Source: Nitrospirota bacterium
GTDB taxonomy: Bacteria > Nitrospirota > Nitrospiria > Nitrospirales > Nitrospiraceae
Assembly (NCBI GenBank): GCA_005887945.1
Contig: VBOL01000047.1
Span: 1-43,204 of the forward strand
Direction: 5' to 3'
DNA length: 43,204 nt
In this document: piece by piece, positions 17,214-25,763 of the stretch
Position numbering within the stretch: the stretch's first letter is position 1
Layout of the letters: the number at the start of each line of letters is the position of its first letter
Program-made: the position numbers and the translations under genes
The notes under the pieces: generated by a model
The model's database searches: none
What the model was told of the DNA's origin: nothing
What the model saw: only the letters and a program-made list of their open reading frames with translations

Positions 17214-18079
17214 CGCGCATGATCCTCTCGTTCTTCGTAAACATCAGCGGCCTTACCCATAGACTCAACAGCGTGAGCTGCGAGCCACAAACCAGATTCG
17301 ATTTTCCTGGCCACCGTAATGAAGCCCGAATGGGCGACCATTCGATGATCCGGCCGTACGCTGCGTCCCTGAATCGACCAGGTCCTCAACAGCGTTTCAA
17401 ATGTTTCGACCATGCCAAAGACCGTCGCTCGCTCAAGAGCCTCAGCCGTCTGCACCACTTGAGGGACGGTAGGAACAAAGCTCAAATACATACCGCCAGA
17501 ACGAAGAACCTGTGCGGCATGCGGCACCACCTGCCAGGGCTCAGGAAGATCGAGGACTAGACGATCGAATGGCAGACCATCGTCGAGAAGAGTGATCCCC
17601 TCGTATGCGTTCCGACGAAGCGGAATGAGATTCGGCACCGCGCCCATGTACCGTTCAATGTTCGTCATCGCCGCTCGCGCGAAATCCTCACGGGCTTCGT
17701 AGGTCACCACCAAGCCACGCGGGCCCACGGCACGCAAGAGGGCCATCGTCAAAGCCCCGGAGCCTGTCCCCGCTTCGAACACGCGCGCGCCAGGGTAGAC
17801 ATCGGCCCACATGGGAATGAGCGCAAGATCCTTCGGATACAACACCTGCGCACCACGCGGCATCTTCAGCACATAATCACCGAACGTAGGCCTGAGCGCC
17901 AACATCGTCTTGTTGCCGGAGAGCGTGACTAGAGAACCATCAGTCTTTCCGATGAGGTCGTCGTGGGCAATTTTGTGACCACTCAGTTGGTAAAGATCTC
18001 CCGCCTTCAGGGTCAGGGCATACTGCCGCCCTTTCTTGTCGACCAGATGAATACGCTCGCCTGATTGAAAATGTGACAT
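17210..18079 (-). CDS. trmI: tRNA (adenine-58-N1)-methyltransferase
   Basis: Methylates A58 in the T loop of tRNAs using SAM. 289 residues. The N-terminal beta domain ([19 protein letters not shown]) is followed by the Rossmann methyltransferase core. Motif I is [36 protein letters not shown] and [18 protein letters not shown] are the acidic and catalytic loops typical of Trm[21 protein letters not shown] ends the family region. Some archaeal homologues also methylate A57, which cannot be told from sequence here. The gene heads the trmI-SDR pair. Confidence 0.9.
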   Translation of the reverse strand: MSHFQSGERIHLVDKKGRQYALTLKAGDLYQLSGHKIAHDDLIGKTDGSLVTLSGNKTMLALRPTFGDYVLKMPRGAQVLYPKDLALIPMWADVYPGARVFEAGTGSGALTMALLRAVGPRGLVVTYEAREDFARAAMTNIERYMGAVPNLIPLRRNAYEGITLLDDGLPFDRLVLDLPEPWQVVPHAAQVLRSGGMYLSFVPTVPQVVQTAEALERATVFGMVETFETLLRTWSIQGRSVRPDHRMVAHSGFITVARKIESGLWLAAHAVESMGKAADVYEEREDHAR

Positions 18080-18134
18080 CTGAACCCCATTCTAGAAGTG
18101 CTGTGCCGTGTTTTCAACAAGACAACCGACCACG

Positions 18135-18545
18135 ATGACGGATTTCTTGATCTTTCCCATTTGTCTTCTTGGGGTGCTGATTGCTCTCTACTTCTCAATG
18201 CAGATCTCCAAAGGATCATCGATCAACAGACGGAACCGTGGGGTGTCAAAGTCGCCGCTGTGGAAGTCAAGAATGTAGACCTGCCACAGGAGATGCAGCG
18301 GGCCATCGCGTGTCAAGCGGAAGCGAAGAGGAACGTCGCGCGAAGGTCATTCACGCTTAAGGCGAATTCGAAGCCTCCCAACGCTTCGCCGATGCGGCCG
18401 ACGTGATTGGTCGGAATCCCGTCGCATTGCAACTGCGCTATCTCCAGACGCTCGTCGAAATCGCGCGGATAAGAATTCCACCACGATTTTCCCCATTCCC
18501 ATCGATACGATCGCCCCCTTTCTGAAAGGGCTGACCCAGAAGTAG
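18135..18545 (+). pseudogene. slipin (SPFH/stomatin family) remnant with central deletion, frameshifts and a stop
   Basis: The N-terminal membrane anchor reads [20 protein letters not shown] from ATG 18135. It jumps directly to the C-terminal part of an SPFH protein in a different frame: [34 protein letters not shown], then (third frame) [10 protein letters not shown], a TAA at 18358, [20 protein letters not shown] and [12 protein letters not shown] further shift gives [20 protein letters not shown] and TQK-stop at 18545. About 150 residues of the SPFH core are absent. Several frameshifts plus a nonsense codon mark a true pseudogene. Slipins usually organise membrane microdomains with an NfeD partner; none is adjacent. 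Confidence 0.85.
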
Positions 18546-18624
18546 ATGCGGCAATTAAGCCCGTTGCCCGATAGCCCCCTACACACCTGCAGCAAGGTAG
18601 CCTCACCCCCTCTCAGAACCCCTC

Positions 18625-18640
18625 ATTAGATCATTCTAAT
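18625..18640. repeat. perfect 6-base-arm inverted repeat
   Basis: ATTAGA-TCAT-TCTAAT in the 317-base gap between the slipin remnant and the sigma factor gene. The size suits an operator site, but there is no independent support. Confidence 0.3.
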
Positions 18641-18663
18641 AGTGCTGTCTTTTCCTCGTGGTT

Positions 18664-18769
18664 GCGATCCGCCGTTCTCATAAACGATCCAGCACAGGAT
18701 TTGCTGCGTAGAGAGATACTAGAACAGCCCAGCAGCATAGAACCCAGAGTGAATCGTTTGGCGGATCGC
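18664..18769. repeat. 10-base inverted repeat pair upstream of the sigma factor gene
   Basis: GCGATCCGCC at 18664-18673 and GGCGGATCGC at 18760-18769 are exact inverse complements separated by 86 bases. Each is followed by a similar TCTCATAAA block in direct orientation, so the pair is partly inverted and partly direct. Could be regulatory or a short-element footprint. No gene is seen in 18546-18862. Confidence 0.4.
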
Positions 18770-18862
18770 TGTCTCTCATAAAGTAGGACGGAAGAACGGG
18801 AGCCTACTGAGGTTTCGACCATGCGGAGCAAGACATCAGATAGCCAAAGGAGGGGCGACGAC

Positions 18863-20119
18863 ATGAAAGAGAACCTATTCCCAACTCCCGAGGCGGAAGA
18901 GTTTGTCACGATTGCAAAGGACGTTGATGCAGACGATCCCGAGGCGAGCGACCTCTTGGATGTGATCGGCCGAGATACATCCGAGGAGGAACAACCTGAG
19001 GAGCCGACGAAGGCGGTGACTCGTATGGCCGTGAGCGGTGGCCCATTCATGTTGGAGTCTCTCTACTTTCGCTCCTTCGGCGAACGCGCCCTGTTGACCA
19101 GAGAAGAAGAAGTCGAGATGGCGAAGAAGATCGATTACGGAACGAGCACCATTCGGAAGGCCTTACGCCATGCCCTACGAGTCTTCCCCCGGCTCAAGCG
19201 ATCGGACTCTGTGCTCGAGGCGCAACGCACACTCCAGCTGGTCAGAGGTTTGAGCGGACTCTCAGCCACCGCGATAGATAAGGCCGAGCAGAGTCTCTCC
19301 GGGATGATCAAGGAAGGAACGGGGAAGCAGAAGCTTCCCGTTGCCATCGCCAAGCAGCTAAAGGAAGAGTTGGCTACCCTCCGCTCCGCTCGGATCGTGC
19401 TCGAACGGGCAAAGGACGAATTGGTGCGCTGCAACCTGCGGCTCGTCGTGGATATCGCAAAACATTACACGGGCCGTGGCCTGACGTTGTTGGATCTCGT
19501 GCAAGAAGGAAATATTGGGTTGATGAAAGGGGCCGAGCGCTATCAATACCGCAAAGGGTTCAAGTTCAGCACCTATGCAACCTGGTGGATCCGTCAAGGC
19601 ATCACGCGCGCGCTGGCGGATCAATCGCGGATCATTCGCATTCCGGTTCACCAGACTGAAGCCTCGCACCGCATCCTCCGCGTGACCAGACGGCTCGGGC
19701 AACAGCTGGGCCGTCCGGCCCGACTCGAAGAAGTGGCGCAGGCACTACGGATGAGACCGGAGCGACTCCATGAAACCGTGCAGGCCTTCCAAGAGCCGGT
19801 CGCTCTGGAGAAGCCGGTTGGTGATGGGAGCACGGAGTTCGGGGAATTGCTCCCCGACCTGCAAGCCGTCCCACCCGATGCCCATGTACACCGGACGGAA
19901 ATGTCGCACCAGCTGGAACGCATTCTCGGCACACTCACGCCCCGAGAGCAAACCGTCATCCGGCTTCGCTTCGGTATCGGCCACGATCAGGCCTGCACGC
20001 TGGAGCAGGTGGGACAGAGCCTCTCGGTGACGAGGGAGCGGATTCGCCAGATCGAAGCAAAAGCACTCAAGAAACTGAAGACCCCCGAGATTAAGGAAAT
20101 GTTTGCCGCCATCCAGTAA
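18863..20119 (+). CDS. RNA polymerase sigma-70 family factor (RpoD/RpoS-like)
   Basis: 418 residues from ATG 18863, preceded by AAAGGAGGGG. An acidic N-terminus (about 45 residues) leads to region 1.2 (SFGERALLTREEEVEMAKK). Regions 2.1-2.4 follow as ELVRCNLRLVVDIAKHYTGR, LLDLVQEGNIGLMKGAERYQ and FKFSTYATWWIRQGITRALA; region 3 is next, and region 4 ends it with LTPREQTVIRLRFGIG and VTRERIRQIEAKALKKLK. It lacks the long 1.1 and non-conserved domains of a full housekeeping RpoD, so a group 2 (RpoS-like) factor is likely, though a compact primary sigma cannot be excluded. A spacer of about 90 residues between regions 1.2 and 2 is longer than usual. A strong terminator follows. Confidence 0.88.
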   Translation: MKENLFPTPEAEEFVTIAKDVDADDPEASDLLDVIGRDTSEEEQPEEPTKAVTRMAVSGGPFMLESLYFRSFGERALLTREEEVEMAKKIDYGTSTIRKALRHALRVFPRLKRSDSVLEAQRTLQLVRGLSGLSATAIDKAEQSLSGMIKEGTGKQKLPVAIAKQLKEELATLRSARIVLERAKDELVRCNLRLVVDIAKHYTGRGLTLLDLVQEGNIGLMKGAERYQYRKGFKFSTYATWWIRQGITRALADQSRIIRIPVHQTEASHRILRVTRRLGQQLGRPARLEEVAQALRMRPERLHETVQAFQEPVALEKPVGDGSTEFGELLPDLQAVPPDAHVHRTEMSHQLERILGTLTPREQTVIRLRFGIGHDQACTLEQVGQSLSVTRERIRQIEAKALKKLKTPEIKEMFAAIQ

Positions 20120-20136
20120 GCCACAGACTCATGAAG

Positions 20137-20172
20137 CAGAAAGGGGCGAGGACGATCCTCGCCCCTTTTCTG
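20137..20172 (+). terminator. intrinsic terminator after the sigma factor gene
   Basis: CAGAAAGGGGCGAGGA (20137-20152) pairs with TCCTCGCCCCTTTTCTG (20156-20172) around a tiny loop, with the T-run within the closing arm. A 16-base GC-rich stem immediately after the stop makes this the clearest terminator in the window. Confidence 0.85.
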
Positions 20173-20237
20173 TTCTACGACTTTCACCCTGAGAGCACTT
20201 GTGCGACAATGAGGCCGACTCGAGTAGACGAGGCCCC

Positions 20238-21314
20238 ATGATGAAGGTGCGCACAATACAGAGGAGTTCCCTCTGCTTTCGCTTCTTCACAATTCCTTTC
20301 CTTCTCCTTCTTGTCATCGCCTTGGCGCTTGACGGGCTGATCGCCTACGCTGAACAACCGATTGGATCGGTCCCCTCCCGCGAAAAATCCCTGTCGGTTC
20401 CAGCGGTCGTGGCAAAAGTATGTCCCTCGGTCGTCACCATTCTTACGCGCGGCGTACCGACAACTCTCACGCAAGCCCAATCGGGGTCGGGGTTCGGCGT
20501 CATTATCGACGAGAGCGGATATATCCTGATGAACAATCACCTGGTAGCGGGAATCAAGAGCCTCGTGGTGGGGCTCTCAACTGGTCGACTCACCCCGGGC
20601 CGTGTCGTCGCCGGTGACTTCCTGCTCGACCTGGCCCTCGTCAAGATCAGGGTGACGGACTTGGTTCCCGCCACGCTAAGCCCTTCTCCGATGCTTGACA
20701 TTGGAGAGTCGGTCGTCGCAATCGGCAATCCCCTCGCGCTCATGGGAGGCTCGACCGTCACGGTGGGTGTCGTCAGCGCGGTAGATCGCTCGGTGCTTAC
20801 CCCGGATGGCGAAACACTCTCTGGCCTGATCCAAACCGATGCCGCCCTCAACCCGGGCAATAGCGGAGGTCCCCTCGTCGATCTGTCGGGTCATGTGATC
20901 GGCATCAACGTGGCCATCGCCCCATCTGCTCAAGCCATTAGCTACGCGATTTCGATGGAAGCCATAGACCCCCATATTCAATCGATGATCGTCCGCGGGT
21001 CGGTCCTCCGTCCCGAACTCGGATTCACGCCTATCACCATCACCGCGAGCATCATGGCCAGTTTCGGGCTGGAGAGTGACCACCGTGTCCTAGCTCTCAA
21101 TGTCGAGCCGGGAGGTCTGTCCGCCGTCGGAGGCTTCCAGAATTGCGACATCATTAGCACCGTCTGGCAACATCAGATTTACAATGTGGGAGACTTTTGG
21201 CACTCCCTCCGACCTTCCGGAGACCAGCCAACCCTGCAACTGACCATTCAGAGAAAGAACGCCCAGTCCACGATCTCGCTTCAGAATCCATCGCTGCCGA
21301 AGGCTGTCCCATGA
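20238..21314 (+). CDS. trypsin-like (S1C, HtrA-type) serine protease with PDZ-like domain
   Basis: 358 residues. A signal anchor at the N-terminus (FRFFTIPFLLLLVIALALDG) places it in the periplasm or inner membrane. The triad is visible: His in ILMNNHLVAG (about residue 101), Asp in LLDLALVKI (about 131) and Ser in ALNPGNSGGPLVDL (about 209). The usual TNNHVV reads MNNHLV here. One C-terminal PDZ-like region follows (VLALNVEPGGLSAVGGFQ, GDQPTLQLTIQRK), so it resembles DegS-type more than two-PDZ DegP. ATG 20238 has ACGAGG upstream and avoids a long non-signal leader from TTG 20199. It overlaps lipB as ATGA. Confidence 0.87.
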   Translation: MMKVRTIQRSSLCFRFFTIPFLLLLVIALALDGLIAYAEQPIGSVPSREKSLSVPAVVAKVCPSVVTILTRGVPTTLTQAQSGSGFGVIIDESGYILMNNHLVAGIKSLVVGLSTGRLTPGRVVAGDFLLDLALVKIRVTDLVPATLSPSPMLDIGESVVAIGNPLALMGGSTVTVGVVSAVDRSVLTPDGETLSGLIQTDAALNPGNSGGPLVDLSGHVIGINVAIAPSAQAISYAISMEAIDPHIQSMIVRGSVLRPELGFTPITITASIMASFGLESDHRVLALNVEPGGLSAVGGFQNCDIISTVWQHQIYNVGDFWHSLRPSGDQPTLQLTIQRKNAQSTISLQNPSLPKAVP

Positions 21315-22138
21315 GTCTCGCCGATGGATCACACTCAGGTCACGATTCCCCAGTACAGGGGAGTGAGACTCTGTCTCTCAAGACGCCTACCCCACACGCA
21401 GGTACGCTCGTCCGGTTTTCGCTACCGATCCCCTATGTCGATGCATGGACACTTCAGAAACAACTACAGGGAGAACGGATTGCAGAGAGACAAGGGGATG
21501 TATTGCTGCTCCTTGAGCACTCGCCAGTCTATACTCTAGGCCGTACCACCCAACCAGCACATTGGGGCTGCGGGGGAGAGGTTCTCCGTCGGACAGGCGC
21601 CAGCCTCCAGTCCGTAGATCGTGGCGGTTCGATTACCTACCATGGTCCTGGACAGGTCGTGGGCTATCCCATCCTCAAGCTGTCACATTATTGCTCAGGA
21701 CCGAAACAGTATGTACGGAAGTTGGAGGAGGTCTTGATCCATACACTCTTGCGATGGGGGATTGAAGGCTATCGCCTGGAGAAGAAACCTGGCGTCTGGG
21801 TGCGCTGGAATCATGCTGATGCGAAGATTGCCGCGATCGGAGTCCGGATCGATCATGGGGTCACGATTCACGGATTTGCGCTCAATGTCGATCTGGACCT
21901 ATCCCCTTTTTCCCATATCGTGCCCTGCGGCCTGGCACAGTGCCACATCACATGCATGGCAGAGGTCCGGCAGTCCACCGTGTCGTCTTCAGTCGTCGCA
22001 CAACAGGTGGCACAGGAATTCGCGCGAACATTCAGCATTCAATGGATGAGTCTCCCGCCCGACAGCATGAGGCAGGAGCCCCATGATCACCACCTCGCAT
22101 CGACATCCCTGCTGCAAACCCGACCAAAGGAACACCCA
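21311..22138 (+). CDS. lipB: lipoyl(octanoyl) transferase, open in frame into the next gene
   Basis: Transfers octanoate from acyl carrier protein to the lipoyl domains of 2-oxoacid dehydrogenases and GcvH. Family blocks: LLLLEHSPVYTLGRTT, VDRGGSITYHGPGQVVGYPI, the catalytic lysine in DAKIAAIGVRI, GVTIHGFALNVDLDL and the catalytic cysteine in HIVPCGLAQCHITC. ATG 21311 overlaps the protease stop (ATGA). No stop codon follows: the frame runs straight through a 30-residue tail into the dehydrogenase, giving one 694-codon reading frame. LipB proteins normally end near residue 220-250, so the stop appears to have been lost. Confidence 0.9.
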
Positions 22139-23395
22139 ATGCACGAACTCAACACACCGACTTTCCGACTGGCGGTAGCGCAGTTTGATCAAGCGGCCGA
22201 GGCCATGGAGCTTGATTACAATTTACGCGAGCGGCTGAAACTTCCACAGCGCTCGTTGATTGTCAGCGTGCCAGTTCGGATGGATGACGGCCGGGTCGAG
22301 GTCTATACCGGCTATCGTGTGCAGCACGATTCTTCCCGCGGCCCCACAAAGGGCGGCATTCGCTATCATCCGGATGTGAATCTTGGAGAGGTTGCTGCAC
22401 TCGCAATGTGGATGACCTGGAAATGCGCGTTAGCCGACCTGCCCTATGGCGGAGCCAAGGGTGGCATAGCGATCGCCCCAAAACAGTTGTCACGACCAGA
22501 ATTACAACGATTGACCAGGCGTTATGCAGCGGAAATCTTCCCGTTGATCGGGCCAGAGAAGGACGTGCCAGCCCCAGACGTCGGCACAGACGCCCAGGTG
22601 ATGGCATGGATCATGGACACGTACAGTCAGCAAGTGGGGTATTCGGTGCCAGGCGTCGTCACGGGCAAGCCCTTATCGATTGGAGGAAGCCTCGGACGTG
22701 AGGAAGCTACCGGCCGCGGAGTGGTCTATGTCACCATGGAAGCACTTCGCCACCTTAAGCTCGACATTCGGAACACAACCGTCGCCATACAGGGGTTCGG
22801 CAACGTCGGGTCCCATACCGCTCGCATCATGCAGGAGTGTGGCGCACGCGTTATCGCAGTGAGCGACGTGCAGGGAGGCATCCACAATTCGAGCGGTTTG
22901 GACATTCCTGAGCTCTTCACACGCTACAAGACCAGGGGCCAATCCTTCCGTGACACCAAGCTGGGAGACTGGCTCTCCAACGACGAATTGCTGCAACTCG
23001 ACTGCACTGTGCTGGTCCCTGCCGCGCTCTCCGAGCAGATCACCAAACGCAATGCCGCAAAACTGCGCTGCCGGATTCTCGCCGAAGGGGCGAATGGTCC
23101 CACGACGCTGGAGGCCGATCGCATGCTGCAGGACCAGGGGGTCTTTATCATTCCAGACATCCTGGCCAACTCCGGTGGCGTAATCGTGTCCTACTTCGAG
23201 TGGGTGCAGGATGTGCAGCGCTATTTTTGGAAGGCCACTGACATTCAAGAGCGCCTGCAAGATATTCTGAGCTCCGCCTTCCATCGAACATTACAGTTTT
23301 CTGTTTCCAAAAACACGTCCATGCGTATGGCCGCCCTGATGAGCGGGATCGATAAAGTCGCCCAAGCTCATCTCCATCGTGGACTCTACCCCTGA
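22139..23395 (+). CDS. gdhA: Glu/Leu/Phe/Val dehydrogenase (glutamate dehydrogenase family)
   Basis: 418 residues. Reductive amination of 2-oxoglutarate is the likely reaction; leucine dehydrogenase activity cannot be excluded. Substrate and catalytic region: GPTKGGIRYHPDVNLGEV, MTWKCALADLPYGGAKGGI (catalytic Lys) and PAPDVGTDAQVMAWIMD (catalytic Asp). Cofactor domain: VAIQGFGNVGSHTARIM and ILAEGANGPTT, with IIPDILANSGGVIVSYFEW near the end. It has its own ribosome-binding site, AAAGGA at 22126-22131, seven bases before ATG 22139, so it can be made separately even though lipB reads into it without a stop. Confidence 0.9.
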   Translation: MHELNTPTFRLAVAQFDQAAEAMELDYNLRERLKLPQRSLIVSVPVRMDDGRVEVYTGYRVQHDSSRGPTKGGIRYHPDVNLGEVAALAMWMTWKCALADLPYGGAKGGIAIAPKQLSRPELQRLTRRYAAEIFPLIGPEKDVPAPDVGTDAQVMAWIMDTYSQQVGYSVPGVVTGKPLSIGGSLGREEATGRGVVYVTMEALRHLKLDIRNTTVAIQGFGNVGSHTARIMQECGARVIAVSDVQGGIHNSSGLDIPELFTRYKTRGQSFRDTKLGDWLSNDELLQLDCTVLVPAALSEQITKRNAAKLRCRILAEGANGPTTLEADRMLQDQGVFIIPDILANSGGVIVSYFEWVQDVQRYFWKATDIQERLQDILSSAFHRTLQFSVSKNTSMRMAALMSGIDKVAQAHLHRGLYP

Positions 23396-23459
23396 ACTCC
23401 ACACATGATGAGGGTGGAGGTCGCTTACAGTCGGGGTCTCTCGTTCGAAGGACTATGCG

Positions 23460-23834
23460 TTGGCTGCGTTCGCCGGAATTAGGCTGGCCGACGACAGGGC
23501 CCTTATACTGGCTCCCCTTTACATCATCAAGCATGTCCGCGAGTTGCTGCAGCAGTCCTCTGCGATATTGCGGTGGGAGCTTTTCTCGATCATCGGAGGT
23601 GTCTTCTTGCTCTTCAGCTTGCAGGAACTGCCCTGCCAATGATTCTGGATGGTGAAGGCGGGAGAGACGAGCGCCAAAGGAGCCTTCCTGTCGATCGAAA
23701 CGCGCTCATGGCGTGGACCAGCAAACGATTGGTGCGTCGGCCGGCAGGGCATCAACTACCGATTCCGTGGGCTTGGTCTCTGTACGCTTGCGGTCCTGTT
23801 ACTCTATGCGCTAGGGTGGATCGGTCGAAGCTGA
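23460..23834 (+). pseudogene. hydrophobic frame interrupted by an in-frame TGA
   Basis: From TTG 23460 the frame reads LADDRALILAPLYIIKHVRE and LRWELFSIIGGVFLLFSLQE, hits TGA at 23640-23642, then continues in the same frame with VKAGETSAKGAFLSIETRSW and a second membrane span, LGLCTLAVLLLYALGWIGRS, to a stop at 23834. Two spans and a continuous phase suggest one small membrane protein with a nonsense codon, or two unrelated short frames. The family is not recognised and no ribosome-binding site is clear. This covers most of the gap between gdhA and the next gene. Confidence 0.3.
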
Positions 23835-23862
23835 GTCACGCGGAATCGTAGAGGACTTCAGG

Positions 23863-24156
23863 ATGGATCGAAATGCCGTGCTGTCCCTGTGGGAAGCCCA
23901 CAAGGAGGAGCGCTGGCCTCAAGTGGGAAGCCAGCATGAGGGGCCGCTGATGACACTGGATACCGTGATCAGCGGATGCGTGGTGTATTTCCTCGATAGT
24001 CCTGAGGGGCTTGATGCCCAGCGGCTCGGGATCGTAGAAGATTGTGTCACCGACCTGGATAACCTGACCGACGAGCTTGAAGAAGGCTGTCGGCCCTACT
24101 TTCAACGGCTCCGGCAGCTCGGAGCCCTCCTAATCACCACCCATCACACCAGCTAG
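23863..24156 (+). CDS. hypothetical protein
   Basis: 97 residues, acidic, with no signal peptide or membrane span. An N-terminal helix (LSLWEAHKEERWP) is followed by MTLDTVISGCVVYFLDSP and then a coiled, acidic helix DLDNLTDELEEGCRPYFQRL. ATG 23863 has GAGGA about ten bases upstream. Not recognised. It converges with the truncated haemoglobin gene. Confidence 0.6.
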   Translation: MDRNAVLSLWEAHKEERWPQVGSQHEGPLMTLDTVISGCVVYFLDSPEGLDAQRLGIVEDCVTDLDNLTDELEEGCRPYFQRLRQLGALLITTHHTS

Positions 24157-24215
24157 CCTCCTCCGTATAGAAGCGAGTGGGGACGGATCGGTCCGCCTCA
24201 ATCGCTTCATGGTCT

Positions 24216-24667
24216 TTACAGAGTTTCGACAATATTCTTCTTCATCGGTTCAAGAAAACCCAGGAGTTCTCCCTTTTCCTGCGCCAGCACTTTGAACAAA
24301 TCCAGCGCTTTTACCAGGTCCTCCACTAATACTCCAAACTCCCCATTAGGAATCTTCATCCCGGCATGGGTCGTCTTCATATCGCGCCCGCTGTAGGTGC
24401 AGGGCCCTCCTGTTGCCATACAGACGTGATTGACAAGGTGACCTTGAGTTTCCGAATATCAGTTCTCGCACACCGGCCATCGATCCTGGTATCGGCGGCC
24501 ACATTGGCCAACAACTGATCAACAACTGCGGGAATCGAGAACTTTCCACCAAACCGGTCGCACAGAGACTTCCCTGCCGGCATCGGCTCAGTTCCCGCAC
24601 AGCCAACTGAGACCACCATGACACTGAATCCTGCCACCCATCCCCACGCCACAGATTGCTTCGTCAT
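24216..24667 (-). pseudogene. group 1 truncated haemoglobin with exported N-terminus, frameshifted
   Basis: Haem protein of the 2/2 globin family. From ATG 24667 (AGAGGG ribosome-binding site) the frame starts with a signal or lipoprotein-like leader ending VVSVGCAGTEP. It then gives the globin start KSLCDRFGGKFSIPAVVDQL and the family segment NVAADTRIDGR, up to LKVTL near 24440. From there the globin continues in another frame: VNHVCMATGGPCTYSGRDMK, TTHAGMKIPNGEF (the His is the likely proximal haem ligand), VLVEDLVKALDLFKV and MKKNIVETL. One G missing in the TTG-TCAATCAC junction explains the shift. Restored length would be about 150 residues. Confidence 0.8.
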
Positions 24668-24711
24668 ATGACCCATCCCTCTTTAGCGAACGACCCGTCG
24701 CTGATGTACAT

Positions 24712-25068
24712 GTGATAGCCCTGTCCCAATCTCGCTTGCAAATGCAGGATCTCGGTGAACCCCCGCTCGTATTCATGCCGGTAGAATATTGCCCTCGGAA
24801 TATAGTGGAGGCGGAATGCGCAAAGGCGCAGATCAAGACCCAAGTTGTGCTCGAGATGACCTCCCACGAGCGCATCCTCCATGCGGTGGCGGAAGGAGCG
24901 GGACTCACGATTCTACCTGAATTGTATGTCCGATTAAGACTCGCCAGATCAGGGTTGCGGATTATCGGCTTGTGCGATCCTGTTCCGCGCCATTCGGTGG
25001 GGTGGGCCTACCGGAGTAATCGATACCACAATATTGCCGCGAGGGAATTGACCCCAATCGCGCATTAA
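24712..25068 (+). pseudogene. LysR-type regulator fragment (C-terminal effector domain only)
   Basis: About 118 codons matching the end of a LysR-family substrate-binding domain: LGEPPLVFMPVEYCPRNIVE, TQVVLEMTSHERILHAVAEG, AGLTILPELYV, then WAYRSNRYHNIAARE. The winged-helix N-terminus and the first half of the effector domain are absent; the sequence upstream is the divergent haemoglobin promoter region. The remnant cannot bind DNA. The regulator it derives from and its targets are unknown. Confidence 0.75.
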
Positions 25069-25076
25069 GCCGTTCC

Positions 25077-25105
25077 TTGCAAGTTCCCCGGCCGTTCGAT
25101 AAAAT
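25077..25105 (+). promoter_or_regulatory. candidate sigma-70 promoter
   Basis: TTGCAA (25077-25082), 17-base spacer, TAAAAT (25100-25105), 85 bases upstream of the secreted protein start at 25191. Confidence 0.4.
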
Positions 25106-25190
25106 GCGCGTACACTGCATTGGTCCCACCAATTTCGCCAATAAATTTCACGCACCTACATCTCTCGGACCCATGGGGAAGGAAGAGTCG

Positions 25191-25724
25191 ATGAAGTATT
25201 TACTCCGAGTCTTCACATTAACCTGCATGGTGACGTCCGGAGTCGGCGCATGGGTGTCCCCTGGGCATGGCGAACCCTACGAATTGAGCAAGAACGACGT
25301 GATGGACCCCAAGGCCCTGAAGAGCGCCGAGATTTCACTGTTTGGAGTCAAATTGGGAGACTCCGAAGCTAAAGCCTTGGACTCTCTGGTGAATGAAAAG
25401 ATTCCTGGAGTGAAAGTGGAACAGGAAGCCTTGTTTATCTTCTTGCTCGATCAACGCAAACCGACCGGTCCTATGGCTGGCGTGCGCATCCAGGACGGCA
25501 AGGTCGACCTGATCTTTATCAATAATCGATTCTCCTATAAGACTCGCGGCATCTTTCGCAACGTGTTGAACAGCGAAAGCCCTGATGACGTGCGAAAACT
25601 ATTGGGACAGGAAGAGTACGGGGACGAAAACGTGATGGGCGCCATACTCGCATACGATAAACAGGGGTTTGTCATCAACTATCTCGGGAAAGATGTTAAT
25701 GTAGAGTTTTCCCCGCTTCGGTAG
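25191..25724 (+). CDS. secreted hypothetical protein
   Basis: 177 residues. A signal peptide is evident (MKYLLRVFTLTCMVTSGVGA) with likely cleavage near residue 25-32 (SPGHGEPYEL). The mature part is a small alpha/beta domain: SAEISLFGVKLGDSEAKALD, FIFLLDQRKPTGP, GVRIQDGKVDLIFINNRF and AILAYDKQGFVINYLGKDVN. The opening resembles the pattern of SmpA/OmlA-like proteins (a short element, then a GDS turn), but that is a loose impression. ATG 25191 has GGAAGGAAGAG upstream. Function unknown. Confidence 0.7.
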   Translation: MKYLLRVFTLTCMVTSGVGAWVSPGHGEPYELSKNDVMDPKALKSAEISLFGVKLGDSEAKALDSLVNEKIPGVKVEQEALFIFLLDQRKPTGPMAGVRIQDGKVDLIFINNRFSYKTRGIFRNVLNSESPDDVRKLLGQEEYGDENVMGAILAYDKQGFVINYLGKDVNVEFSPLR

Positions 25725-25731
25725 CGATGCG

Positions 25732-25763
25732 GGCAGGATGTTCGGCCCCAACACGTGCCTGCC
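25732..25763 (+). terminator. possible hairpin terminator
   Basis: GGCAGG (25732-25737) pairs with CCTGCC (25758-25763), with an inner TGTT/AACA pair. It lies directly after the stop at 25724 and has no T-tract, so it may rely on Rho. Confidence 0.3.

Noticed and set aside
23398-23420. CTCCAC/GTGGAG hairpin after gdhA as a terminator
   Set aside because: Short stem, long loop and no T-run; too weak to call.
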